64,000 nt of DNA. It comes from Pilaira anomala (taxonomy: Eukaryota; Mucoromycota; Mucoromycetes; Mucorales; Mucoraceae). Under the pieces are notes generated by a model, which did not search any database, was not told the origin of the DNA, and saw nothing but the letters and a program-made list of their open reading frames with translations. Numbering within the stretch: position 1 is the first letter of the stretch; each line of letters begins with the position of its first letter. The stretch spans positions 620,001-684,000 of the forward strand of contig JAIXMQ010000008.1 in assembly GCA_025716855.1 (NCBI GenBank). Direction: 5' to 3'. Shown piece by piece: positions 22,740-34,285 of this stretch. A program made the position numbers and the translations under genes.

Positions 22740-24746
22740 ATGAATCAATCCGTTAACACTTACGCTATCAACACCTACCAACCTACTCCTAGTGTTATGG
22801 AGGTATCTGTTACTGAATATCAAAATGTTATTGAAAGTTCCATCGCTAAGTATGGTGTAAAATGGATCTACAACAGAAAAATTGTTAGCAATAATGAAGA
22901 AGCTACTGCCCCTGTTGTCAAGCGTTTGAAGAGAGAAGTTGATTATCTCTGGTACGCCGATTACAAGCGTCACCGTTTCGGTAAGAAGCAGGCCAAGACC
23001 TTTGTCAACTTGTCTGGCAAGCAGCGTGAATTGCAAAAGGCAAGTAAAAAGTGCAACTGCCTTGCTCTTTTGAAGGTTACTTGTTACAAGAGCAGCCCTG
23101 ACATGGTGACATTAAAAGTTATGAATGAGCATAACCACGAGGTTGGTGGTTCCGATGATATTAAGCATCTGCCTTTGTCTAAAGAGGCCGGAGATTACAT
23201 TGAGGGACGTCTTCGCGAGGGTTATAGAAAGAGAGACACCAGACTATCTATTCAGAAGAACTACCGTGAGTATATGCGAGGCTTAACCAAAGATATCTCC
23301 GCCACCACCAATACGATTTTACATAGAGATCAAATAGTTCACGCCGACGAGATCTACAACATCTATAAAAAGATCCAAGAATCTTTTTATAAGCGTACTG
23401 ACGACCAGAAAGAGTCAATTAAAATCTGGTTAAACGAATTAACTGTTAGAGGTTACAAGACTTTTGTCGGTGATCATTATGATCAAGATTTTACCTTTGG
23501 TTTCTCTTCTCCCTGGCAGCAAGCTTTATTACTTCAAGCTACTTCAATTTGTCTTGATGCTACCCATTGCGTGACCAACATTGATAAAGGTATTTTTTAC
23601 ACTATCGTTATTCGTCATCCTTTGACTGGAACTGGTTGTCCTGTTGCGTTCATGTTCACTGAAGACCATACAATGATTCCAATTAAAGAATTTCTATTGT
23701 TTGTTAGACTTTCGATTGGTTTGCAAGCAATTAGAAAGATTACAATTGATGTCAGTGCCACCGAGTATAGGGCTATCCAAGCAGTTTATCCCCAATCAAC
23801 TGTGCAATGGTGCCTGTTCCATGTAGCAAGAGCTTGGATGGGAAAGATCAGAATGTTGGTGAAGCTTGGTAACACCGCCCAAAATTTGTAGGCACATAGG
23901 TCTATCATTACCAGCCTCAAAAGCATGATGTGGGAGAAGGATGTTGGTGAATTTGGTAGAAAATTAAATGAGTTCTTTATCAATACTGCTTGCTACCCTG
24001 AATTTCTTAATTACTTCAAAGTCAATTACCTTAATGGCGATAAGTATAGTCAGTGGTGTGCAGCATTTCAACCTCAAACCTACGGCAACATGGAGACCAA
24101 CAACTTTGTTGAAAGCTGGCATAACCACGTGAAATCAACATACTTGGAGAGAAAGCGAAACAGAACAGCAGATCGTTTGTTATATATCATCACCAACGAT
24201 ATCGAACCTGATTTCATTGCTAACACCAACAGAATTCAGTTAAATATTGGAAGAATGGGTCCCGAAGAACGTAGAAGAAGGCGAAGAGAGTTGGATGCTG
24301 AATCTATCAACGAGGAAGTGATTCCTTTGTTGATAGAGGAGGTTGAAGATGATCAAAGCAACAATGAAAGTATCTTTTTGGTGAAATCCTTTACCACAAA
24401 TTCAGTAGAATATAGAATTAGTGTCGTTGAAGATGATATGAAGAGCTGTACTTGCCCGGACTTTACCTGGAACAACATTGCATGCAAACACATGTATCTC
24501 TTGAGAAGATACAAAAGAGTGATTACTGTCTTTGTCGCTACCACTAGCTTGATTTCTCCAGAAGTATATATTGCACCAGAAGCCGAACAACAACAACAAC
24601 AAGAAACAGATGTACAAGCTCTCCCTGAAAACACTATTGTTAATGGGGTAGATGCTGTCAGTAATCTTCAAGAAGTTTTAAATGTCTACTTACAAAGCCC
24701 ACACCCTTTAACAGTTTCTCAAATACAAAATATACAGAACATTTAA
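22740..24746 (+). pseudogene. Mutator-like (MULE) transposase with WRKY/FLYWCH-type and SWIM zinc fingers, one in-frame stop
   Basis: Single-exon gene of about 668 codons. N-terminal DNA-binding zinc finger: CNCLALLKVTCYK ... NEHNHEVGG (C-x-C ... H-x-H, FAR1/WRKY-GCM1-like). Central MULE transposase core with the first Asp in SICLDATHCV, the second Asp in ITIDVSATEYRA, the conserved C-x2-H helix in WCLFHVARAW, and a candidate catalytic Glu in ETNNFVESWHNHV. C-terminal SWIM finger: CTCPDFTWNNIACKHMYLLR (C-x-C ... C-x-H). A single TAG at 23889-23891 splits the frame. The sequence continues in the same frame on the other side (AHRSIITSLKSMMWEKD), so it is a nonsense change, most simply CAG to TAG, not a frameshift. 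No plausible intron removes it: the local GT-AG pair would be about 30 bp and leads into another stop. Either a recently inactivated element or a gene that relies on readthrough. Confidence 0.85.
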
Positions 24747-24826
24747 AACCAACTTAGTATTATTTTAAATAACAACATTCAATTTACAAACCAAAATCTC
24801 CAAACACAACGTAGATAGTTAAACGC

Positions 24827-24884
<58 letters not shown>

Positions 24885-24932
24885 TAATTCTTGATACACC
24901 TCCAAAAACACCTCCAGTGCAAATATGTAGCC

Positions 24933-24968
<36 letters not shown>

Positions 24969-25401
24969 CGGTACTAGGTCAAGATTGTGAACTAGGTCAC
25001 TTCTATCTCCATGGGTAAAGAAAAAATGAACAATCCTCAACACAGCTTTATATCAAAGTACTACTTAAAAAAAAGTCAATAATCCAACATTTAGCAACTT
25101 CGCATCAAAAAACGAAGAAGAAATTACCAAAAGATCAATAAAGATCCCGTTTGAATCCAGCCTTCAATTGCAAAATAAATGTATCAACTATTATAATAAT
25201 TCTGTCACAACTATGAGGACAGCAGCGCCAACTCATCCTACGTAAACTTAATTTTGCTCTCTAAGCTATTTACTTGGACTAACTTACTTCATTAAAATAG
25301 TGCAACACAAACATCAACCGTGTTCAAACGAATACATGTGCAAGCCAAAGCTGCGGTAACAAAAAAAAAAACAGTGTTAATGTAAAGCAACTATTAAGCC
25401 G

Positions 25402-25431
<30 letters not shown>
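24747..25431. other. Spacer with very long T homopolymer
   Basis: Directly after the transposase lies an uninterrupted T run of about 55 bases (24828-24882), then a second run (about 24934-24957) that flips to A (24958-24968). A possible 5' exon of the next gene (a frame ending VQAKAA at a GTAAC donor near 25364) can be read but has no start codon. Confidence 0.6.
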
Positions 25432-25433
<2 letters not shown>

Positions 25434-26109
25434 ACTGTCAAGATCTCAGATTTCTGCCGCATCAATCAAAGCAGTGGGTGATCAAGCTGAATGTTCGACA
25501 AGTTTATTGCGAAGTGTAAATGATGTAGAAAGCGAGAAGGAATACAGCACAGAAGGCGAACAAAATGATGAAATCGATGGAAATACAAACGACCAAGATA
25601 TCAGTAGACAACTTACTGTATTGATTTCTGAGTTTGTGAGCAAGCTCAGGGAGATGGCGATTATGAAACTTTTAAACCCAAAGCAAAAAATTGGCGATAT
25701 ACACACTTCTGGGCAAGACGAGAATGCAGATTTGAAGTATATTCTACACAAAAATGTTTATTCAATTTTAAAAAAAGACAAAGTCAACTGTGTTTCTATG
25801 GAATTAATCAAGCTCTCTCTATCCAATATATTGAATTTCGCTAGTCCAGAAATGAGAGATGTTTACAATGGACTAGTATCTCCCGAAGAAATGAAAGAGA
25901 TTAATTGTACTAGAAAGCAAAAGAAAGATTTGATTGCCCATGACAAAAGTATGAATGTTGAAATAAAGAAACTTCTTGACGAACTCAGGCCCCATGCTAT
26001 GAAAGGTGATGCGTGCCAGCTTCGTACGAAAATTGATGAACTGAAATATAAAGAAACTGATAAACTTTCAGCCAAATATCAGCTATTAAACGTCGTAGAA
26101 ATCATTTAA
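25432..26109 (+). CDS. Unrecognised hydrophilic protein downstream of the transposase
   Basis: An exon beginning after a long poly-T-AG acceptor (25429-25431) encodes KLSRSQISAASIKAVGDQAE and runs 225 codons to a stop at 26107-26109. The protein is acidic at the N-terminus (NDVESEKEYSTEGEQNDEID) and then helical and lysine/leucine-rich (HDKSMNVEIKKLLDELRPHA; LRTKIDELKYKETDKLSAKY), suggesting coiled coil. No family is recognised. It lies between the transposase and the right direct repeat on the same strand, so it may be a second ORF of the same mobile element. No convincing first exon with an ATG was found; an internal GTG at 25474 is not a likely eukaryotic start. It may therefore be 5'-truncated. 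Confidence 0.5.
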
Positions 26110-27656
26110 GTTGTGTTATTCATGTCATGAAATATGAATATACTTATTTATTTTGTTATCTGTTTTGGATGGGAAGAGAAATAAAAGGTAAAACTTAAAT
26201 AAATAAAAGATACGAAGAAAGTATTGTTAAAACTCTGTTACGGTAGTTTTATTTAGAAAGAAAGATATAAAATCAGACAAGGTGAAAACTATCTAAATGA
26301 TGGTCATATTTATATGTTTTCTTTAGCGGAAACATACGGAAAGTGATATCAATTGATATCATAGAAGATGTATATAAATATGGTAAAGGTAAGTATGTTC
26401 ATGATGATTATTGGTTATAAGTTCTAATGATGATAATAAAGATGTGATGTAATTTGCTATGATAATAATTTGATTGCTTGGAAGACACTTTGAAATGTCT
26501 GTACATGTGGAAGTTACATCTTGTTACGCTTTCGGCCAAAGTCCTTGAATCCTTATTTAGTAACAAAAGAAAATGTTCTTTTGTCGAGACTTGCGGTGAA
26601 GATATCGTCGATCCTTTGAGCCGTTCCCCGTCTCCAACACCACTCAATTAAGTTTTCATGTCACCTCAACGAAAAAGCAGAAAGGGAAAAGTGGTAAATC
26701 AGATCTAGTAAACTTATTTGCTGTGATGTTGCTCTTCAAAAACCTCAATGAGTATTTTTCTAAGATTTTTACCTATATTAAGTGTATTTATGCTAGATAA
26801 ATACTCGAGCTGTTTCTGGTTTCACGTCTTTTAAAATTCAAGAGGGTAACATAAAACTTATTAAATAAATACACACATTCACAAAAAAAACACAAATTAT
26901 AGGCTTGATTATATATTTACAATTAGCTCTCCCTAATTCTTCATTGTTTACTTTCCGTTGTATCTTAAACTTCGCTTAGTTAACGCTTTGTGAATTTATT
27001 GGATGTACATACATGCTTCTCATTCACAATTTATTATTAGATATCTATCGTTAAATAACAACCTTGTTGATACATACTACTCTTTAGAGGGCCAATCACA
27101 GAGTACCACTTTCCAAAAAAAAAAGTGCCAAGTCTTTGTAAGGTGACAACTGAATAGTCTGGATCCAAATCGCTCATATACTTTTGGCCAGATGACCCTT
27201 TTAGGAAAAGGCTAAAAGTTTTAAGGTGTATTTTTTTTATTTATTATGCGAAAATTTATTGCTTTAACAATACATGTGGTCAAGAGTGATTAAATTGTTT
27301 AAAGTTTTCTTTTTATAAACATAAACATGAATTAATAAAAGAGTCTAAATTATGTCAATAACAAGAAATATGAGCTTCAATTATTCGGACTATTGAGATT
27401 AATGATCGATGAGAAAATGGCTTAAGTGAAGACTATCACTCTTTCCCTGTCCGATACCTTTATGAATAATAATATAGTATTCAATAATTACAAATATTTC
27501 GAAGAACAACGTATACCTTGATGCAATTTATCATTCACCTATCAGGTTTTTAAAATTCCCTTCGTGACGACCACTTTCTGCGTTCATTTAAACTTTCGAG
27601 TGTAACGGCAAGATAATTAAAAAACTTTTTATTTTTTTATTTTCATAATTTTTGAA
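26110..27656. other. Gene-free right part of the accessory island and spacer
   Basis: Contains the right direct repeat (26691-27109). Before it, a minus-strand 79-codon frame (26408-26647, MSGVGDGERLKGSTISSPQV...) has no recognised features. After the repeat, to 27656, the DNA is AT-rich spacer and the promoter of the ZNF706-like gene. Confidence 0.55.
26691..27109. repeat. Right copy of long direct repeat
   Basis: About 419 bp, same orientation as the left copy (21028-21486), offset 5,663 bp. Most substitutions relative to the left copy are C-to-T or G-to-A (for example GCGATG to GTGATG, CGCATCC to CACATTC, ACTTATTAC to ATTTATTAT, ACCGTT to ATCGTT). It lacks the 60-bp insertion and has an extra CCTAATTCTTCATTG-type segment near 26932. 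Confidence 0.85.
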
Positions 27657-28061
27657 ATGGCCCGTGGTCAACAAAAGGAACAAGCTAGGTAATGTAAATG
27701 AATTTGAAATTTCATGAGCATTGTTATTTATTTAAAAAAAAAATATCAGACAAAAAGCCCAAAAAGAAGCTGCTAAACGTGCGGGAGGAGGCTCTCAGTT
27801 AGGTGCTCGTGCTGCTGGTCTTCAGGTAAGAGATATACAAGGTGGAAATAAAGCGAGCGATCAAGTAAACTCTTATAACACATTAGATTAAATGTCCTAA
27901 ATGCTTCATTGCTATTGCCAACTATAACCTTTTAAAGCAACATATGGAAGTAAGTCTCAAATATTTAAACTGATATCGAAAATGAAATTGATAATAATTA
28001 TTTACAGGCCAAACATCCCAAGGATACTGTTCCTCCTGAAAGTGATTTTCAACAAAAATAG
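27657..28061 (+). CDS. ZNF706-like small protein (SERF-type N-terminus plus one C2H2 finger)
   Basis: Four small exons (27657-27688, 27750-27825, 27887-27949, 28008-28061) give a protein of about 74 residues. The N-terminus MARGQQKEQARQKAQKEAAK is the basic 4F5/SERF-like segment. The C-terminal part has one zinc finger, IKCPKCFIAIANYNLLKQHM followed by EAKHPKD (C-x2-C ... H-x4-H). This pairing is the layout of the conserved eukaryotic ZNF706 / plant At2g23090 family. Animal ZNF706 has been linked to translation and differentiation control, and SERF proteins to protein aggregation; the fungal role is unknown. Every donor and acceptor is canonical (GTAATG, GTAAGA, GTAAGT; CAG/TAG). Confidence 0.85.
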
Positions 28062-29103
28062 ATGCATCATTTAAGTTAGATATAAAGGAGTTTCATTTTT
28101 GATGAATAATTCTTCATTTGGTGAGTTTTGTAGGTGGCGCGTATCTCCAAGCAGTTTTGGGAAAAGTTAATTTTAAAGAGATGACAATTAAATTCCTTCT
28201 TCTTTTGTTATCAATACCTTGTTTTTTTTTATGCTTGACATCCTATTGATTTTAAGTAATTTTTGAAATTTCTTTTCCTTTTATCTAATTTAAAGTAACT
28301 GACAGAATGTATACCAAAGATATTTAAGAAGAGACTGGATAAAAAGACGTTCTATTCCTTATTTTTCATGTAAATACTAAGTTTTAAGTTTCAGTCTACG
28401 GTTTTCTTAAATATCATAGCTTGTTAGAGCTAATTGCATACTGTTATCTAAATTCAGCACTTGTTATCCGTTTTTTCTGTTATTGATAGCGGATACCTAT
28501 ACAGTCGGATGAATGAAGATAAATTTAAGCTTCACATTACTGACTTCTTGATCAATATGAGAGAAAATAGGTAATACATATCTTTTATTTGCTAACATTT
28601 GACTTTAGCTGAACCAAATAAACCCTTTCTTATTGTAAATTGTTGCAGAAGATGCATTGTACAACCAAACATTTACATAAGCCTCAAAACTTACACCTAT
28701 TTCTCTTATACGTGACTTTGTTTATTTAGGAAATACTAGCCCGATCAAGGCACACCAATTTCAACTGTAAAAAAATTTGATTTCCCTCAGAAGCGAGGAC
28801 TTTAGATCAGATATGTTTTCAAGTGAATAACATTTTGAATTCTAAAATTACGAGATTTAGGTAGATGCTTCCCAGAAATAACGTAGATCAATAATATGTA
28901 TACATAGCTTTCATGATAATGAGGAAAGAGTTCGAGTTTTTGAGCGAGTTATCCTTTAAATAGATTTTCTTTTTTTTCTTTTTTTTTTTTGACAGATCGG
29001 TTGGAGGATTATAATAATTATGTCTCAGATCTATTCTTTTTAACCCCTCCTTCAAAAAAAAAAATTTTAAAATTTATTTCTTCTTATTCCAATCTTTGAG
29101 GAT
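28062..29103. other. Intergenic, no gene seen
   Basis: AT-rich spacer between two plus-strand genes. No open frame with coding character was found. The last 150 bp hold T-rich tracts (28970-28993) and probably the promoter of the amino-acid transporter. Confidence 0.6.
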
Positions 29104-30663
29104 ATGAGTGAAGTTCAGCACTTAAAAAAAACAACAGCAGCAAGCTACTCTGGCTCAACTGTCAATGGTGACAGAAGAGAAATATCTGATAAGGAAAATG
29201 TGCCATACGCAGGTAAGGATTTCATTATTTGACAGAAAAGTATGATATGTTCTTAACTTATAAGCTGTAGATATAGTCTCAGAAGATATCATGTCTCATG
29301 GTGAAGACGATGATAAAGATACACATGTAGAATTTGGTATTGACAGATCAAAGCAAGGATCAAGTTTCACAGCATTCTACAGTGTTGTTTGTGTAGTTGC
29401 CGGTACAGGTGCACTTGGTTTACCTTATGCTTTATCACAGGGTGGCTGGATTGGTTTATTTATCCTTGTTCTTAGTTGGATTTTATCTGTTTGTAAGTTA
29501 GAATTGTTTCGTCATATAAATATGAACTCATTTTTTTTTTTTTTTTAGACACCGGTATTTTATTGATTCGTTCCTTGTATTATGATGGTAAAAATCGATT
29601 GTCATCTTATCAAGAAGTGGCCGAAGCAGCATTTGGTAGATTTGGTGGCTGGGTTGCATTCTTTTTCACTGCCATCACATTAGTCGGTGTTCCTGTTTTG
29701 TATCTTTTATTATCTGGCTTAAATCTCCATAATGTTGCTAAAGGCAGTTCTGCCGAATTAACTTTCCCTATCTGGGTTATCATCTGTACAGCTATTGTCG
29801 CTATCCCCTTCTTGTTTTTTAGATCATTGAAGGAGATTGGTGTCTTGAGTGCCTTTGGTATGCTGTCAACTGTCGTTGTTATCTTGATCGTTTTAGGCGT
29901 TGCTGTTAAAGAAGCACCTAATCAAGAAAATATTGAGCATAATCCTGTCATTTGGAATATGTTTCCTATTGCTTTAAGTTCTATCGCATTCAGTTTCGGT
30001 AAGTGTCATATTTATATGTATAAAATTACGCCCAAACTAACCCGAAATATATAAATAGGTGGTAACCCAGTTTATGCACATGTTGAAGCAGGTATGCGTA
30101 ATCGCAAGGATTGGAACAAAGTGATTATTGCCGGTCTTACCTTCTGTGTATTTTTATACTTTTTGGTAGCCGTGCCTGGATACTATGTCTACGGTACCAG
30201 TTCACTTTCACCTATTTATGACAATCTTCCTGAAGGCGGACCCAAGTCTGCCTCTATTATCATCATTACTATTCATCTTGTCTTGGCTACACCAATTCTC
30301 TTAACTTCTTTTGCTATCGACGTCGAAAAGATGCTCAACATCAATCCTGAACATCGGTCATTTGTAGTTGAATGGGCTTTGCGTTTCCTTTTCCGTGGTT
30401 CTTTAATCGTTGTTATTGCAGTGATTGCCATCTTTGTTCCTTTCTTTGGCGACTTTATGGCTTTATTAGGCGCTTTCTCTAACTGTGCACTTGTATTTAT
30501 TTTCCCTGTTATTTTTTATTACAAGTTGACAGGTTTCCGAGGCAAGCCTTGGTGGGATTATATTTTAGGCTTTTTAACAGTATTATTGGGTATTGTTGGC
30601 TTAATCTTTGGTACCATCTCTGCTATTCAAGCTTTGAATGATGATTTTAAGAAGAGTTCATAA
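29104..30663 (+). CDS. AVT-type vacuolar amino acid transporter
   Basis: Member of the amino acid/auxin permease family (Aa_trans), resembling yeast AVT1 and other proton-coupled vacuolar amino acid transporters. Four exons: MSEVQHLKKTTAASYSGSTV..., DIVSEDIMSHGEDDDKD..., YTGILLIRSLYYDGKNRLSS... and GGNPVYAHVEAGMRNRKDWN... A hydrophilic N-terminal tail of about 75 residues precedes roughly 11 hydrophobic segments. The first membrane segment has the family signature VVAGTGALGLPYALSQGGWI, and FGGNPVYAHVEAGMRN is the conserved mid-protein motif, with KDWNKV preceding the next helix. Expected at the vacuolar membrane, moving neutral amino acids with protons. It sits head-to-tail against the V-ATPase proteolipid gene, which makes the proton gradient such carriers use; the adjacency may be coincidental. 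Confidence 0.88.
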
Positions 30664-30743
30664 TTTTTTTTTCTTTTTCATCATCATTTACTTTATTCCC
30701 AGTTCCACACATATTCATTTAATAACAAAGCAAAATTTTATCA

Positions 30744-30789
<46 letters not shown>

Positions 30790-30920
30790 GATTTTTTAAT
30801 TGAGGGAATGAAAAAGAGTGAGGAATAAACTTAATTAAAAAAAAAAGGTGAAAAACAAAAACTCCTTTTTTTCTCTCTTTTGCTTTCTTCTTTTTGTTTA
30901 TATTTGAATGAGTGCTTGAT
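30664..30920. other. Convergent 3' spacer with T40 tract
   Basis: The short spacer between the convergent transporter and V-ATPase genes contains an uninterrupted T run of about 40 bases (30746-30786). Confidence 0.8.
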
Positions 30921-31818
30921 TTAGTTACAGACGTTTTCTTGACCAGATGCCTTGGTGTTAAGAATCAAAGCAACAATAAGACCGTAAAGACCCAAAACTT
31001 CAGCGAAAATCAAGATCAAAATCTTTTGAGAAAAAAAAAAAAGTTAGTTTCCCTACAACAAATCTAATAGGATAGTTATAATTACCATTCCGACGAACAT
31101 TCTGGGTTGTTGAGCAGTAGCACGAACACCAGCATCACCTGTGATTCCAATAGCGATACCAGCTATTAAGAAAAAAAAACAAGTTAGTATCGGTACTTAT
31201 CATTGTTCTTGTCATTTCTTACCAGCGAGACATGAAAGACCGACAGAAAGACCAGCAGCCAATTGGATGAAACCACTGAAAAGAGTTTGCTTCATGGCAA
31301 CTACATGAATAAAAATGTGATTAAAACTTGATACACGGTTTTTGAAACATTCAGGGGATAATTTTTTTATGTCACTTACGACCACCAGATAAAAGTACGG
31401 ATACAACAACACCATAAATACCCAAAATACCAGCCATGACGACGGGAACGATACACTTCAATACCAAATCAGGACGCAAGACACCCATAGCGGAAAGTCC
31501 AACACCAGATTTAGCAGTACCGTAAGCAGCACCGAGACCTATTACAATATTCATTAATCATCCGTCAAAGACAAACAAAACTTTTGAAACGATAAAGGAA
31601 AAAAAAGAAGAAAAAAAAAACGCGAACTTTTTAGAATAATTTTTTAAAAAATAAACTTACAACTGAAAACGATGGCGGCAGCACAACCCATGGTACCGAA
31701 GAAAGGTGCATAAACAGGACTAAGAAAGGGATGACAGATTAATAAAAGAAAAAAACCCATTTTAACTTTTTAGATGGAGTTTTATAAGTTTAAAATAAAC
31801 TCACCAATATTCACTCAT
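30921..31818 (-). CDS. VMA3: V-type ATPase proteolipid subunit c
   Basis: Subunit of the membrane c-ring of the vacuolar proton pump. Six exons: MSEY, then [19 protein letters not shown], then [20 protein letters not shown] and onward through [60 protein letters not shown] and [20 protein letters not shown]. Four hydrophobic helices are present. The proton-carrying glutamate is in [10 protein letters not shown], and the first-hairpin Gly-rich motif [12 protein letters not shown] is intact. The length (about 161 residues) matches VMA3/VMA11. The last residues, [12 protein letters not shown], are close to the conserved subunit c tail, favouring subunit c over c'. Each exon begins after a clear CAG or TAG acceptor. 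Confidence 0.93.
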
Positions 31819-34285
31819 ATTAGTATATATTCTTTTTTACTACAAAATAAAACAAAAGTAAGTATAACTTCACTAAGCTTAGTATTACAGATGGACTTAC
31901 AACGCAAATGTGTATGTGAAAAAAGAGGGTCGAAAAACTTTTCTTTTGGTTGAAACAAGAAAAAGAAAAAAGTAACAAAATAAAAAAGCTCCTATAAATC
32001 CTAAGTTTACTTCTCCGCACTTGCGAAAAAAAGAAGATGACATCAGAAATACCTTTTTTTATATTTCGGAACTGCGTAAGTTTTTGATTCAAAACAATAT
32101 GTTTTTACATCAAAGTAATGTTGATTTTATATTAAATATTTCAGGGCTCTATCTAATTTGCACCTCCTTGTAAATCAACAAAAATATAATGACAGTTTTT
32201 TTTTTTTAAAAAAAATCAAAAAAAAAACTCTTACCTAATAAAAAGGGGCAAACACGGTATTGCGCTGCGGCTGGTGAAAAACTTCTACATGTCAACACCG
32301 TCCCTTAAATCTTGAGTTATATAGTTGAAGGTAATGATAATTATTCCATTATTCATGGATGTAAATACAGTAAGCTTATTTGTTATATTTTCGGTATAAT
32401 ATTATACATAGCAATACACTAATATCGCTACCAACTAGACGCTGTAACATAAATCAACTCCATTGATGAGTAGTTACATAAGATGGATGATACTTTTTTA
32501 GTTAGTAGCAATATGAAATTTGTCCACCAAAATGAGGAAAGTTTTATTTCGAGCTAGTTACTCATAAAAAATGTTTGAAAATTATGTATAATTTGTTAAA
32601 ATGACCTTCTTCACCTTAACTACTCGAAAATAGCAGTACATCATCTACGTGAGTTTGAAGAAAAAGAGATACGACTCACCTAACTTAATCAAATCGAATA
32701 TCTAACACAGCTAAATGTTTGCATCTTTCTCTCATACATAAAAAATCCTTATCCAAATTCCTAGTGATCTCCAATTTTAAAAGCTTGAGCATTTAGTCAA
32801 ATAACTTATCAAATGATATTAGATTACAATATGAACAATTATTTAGTAAATAATAAGCTATAGTTATCTCGCATTAATAAACAATGGGATCGTTTATATG
32901 GTGACCCTCTAAGTTATCTTTAATTTTTGGTTATTTATATATATATGTACAAAATGCATGGCAAAGATCATGTAAGTTCCTTATTAGTTACAGACTCAAA
33001 AATCATAAGAGAAGGTGCTCTGAGAATATCCTTTCGCCGGTTGTTGGTTTTCTACATGCAAATAATTTTACAACGGGTTGGCTCAGAGCCAGAGTCTTTG
33101 ACAATAGTTGTTGACGGGATATTTACTTCAATTTTTAAATAAAAAAGTACGACTGTCTTTCTTCCACGTAACAGGATCATAGAATATAAAAGATCAAAGT
33201 ATAATTCAAGTTAGGTAGCTCTGCCCGGGATGCATAGGTTTACAAATCATCAGCCTCATCAAAAATTGTAAAATAGTGTAATACCAATTACTTTGAAAAC
33301 AGATTCGTTTGTAGTGGTCAGAAATAATTCAACTACAGCTTATGTCAACACGGAAATAGATAATTATATTGAAGGCTGATACAAGTCAATTAAAATCATT
33401 TGCAGGCACATATGATATATATGTAAGTATGAATACTAAATAATTTATTATGTAACGTTAACATTCTTCTACCATTAAAAAGTTAAAAAGCTCTCTATCT
33501 TTTTAGTGATCCTCAGTTCCATTACCAATGTCTAGCCCATTTTTTTCTAAATAGAATAATCTCTATATTAAATCTAAAGATAGCTATTTGATAGATAAAG
33601 TGCTATATTATGTATATAATAAATCTATTAGTTAGAAATCCATCTTATTAATTAACTCAGTCGAATAGTTACTTCTCAAATACAGGACATCCATACTCTC
33701 ACCATTCAAGTTAAGGTAAATTTTTTATTTCTGTTTTATGTATATGCATACAATGTAATATACTCAGCGTACCATCTTTTTTTATTTACAAAAATACTGA
33801 GTAACATCAAATAAACCTCTTGTCATTCTGGTATGGACAAAAACACATCTAATTTTGCTCATTGAGACTGTTTTCCTTAGATCCCAATGGGCGAAATAAA
33901 GATGTATTGGCATGTGTAGTACATTGAATTATAAAATCTACACTGCCTTTAATACTGGATTATTATTTATTAATACTAGAACAGGTACGTTACCATTTTA
34001 CCAGCATACTCAAGATAAGAAGGTCAGAAAAGCCTCATTAGGCCGCTGTTTCAACAGTGTTCGGACCGAATCTCTCAGGTAAAATTGTGTTTTTTAAAAA
34101 TTAAAGCTAACGTCATCTTTCTCTGTGGCGAATAAGGAGGTTCGAAAATACCCATACACAAATTTTTCTGTGTGCCTGAAGGGAAAATTATCCATCCTGG
34201 CATTAGATTTAATATTTATTTTTATATTAGTGCTTTTGACTTTTTTTTTTCTTTTTCTATTAATTTAAAAACCACCCCCCTCAAA
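31819..34285. other. Intergenic, no complete gene seen
   Basis: About 2.5 kb of AT-rich DNA between VMA3 and ATP1. Short frames such as plus 32927-33142 and a minus-strand stretch near 33870-33960 lack family features. The last 100 bp form the ATP1 5' UTR/promoter, with a pyrimidine tract and a C-rich stretch just before the start codon. Confidence 0.55.

Noticed and set aside
21028..27109. LTR retrotransposon interpretation of the direct repeats
   Set aside because: No reverse transcriptase, integrase or gag motifs were seen inside, the repeat ends are not clearly TG...CA, and the interior encodes a MULE-type DNA transposase.
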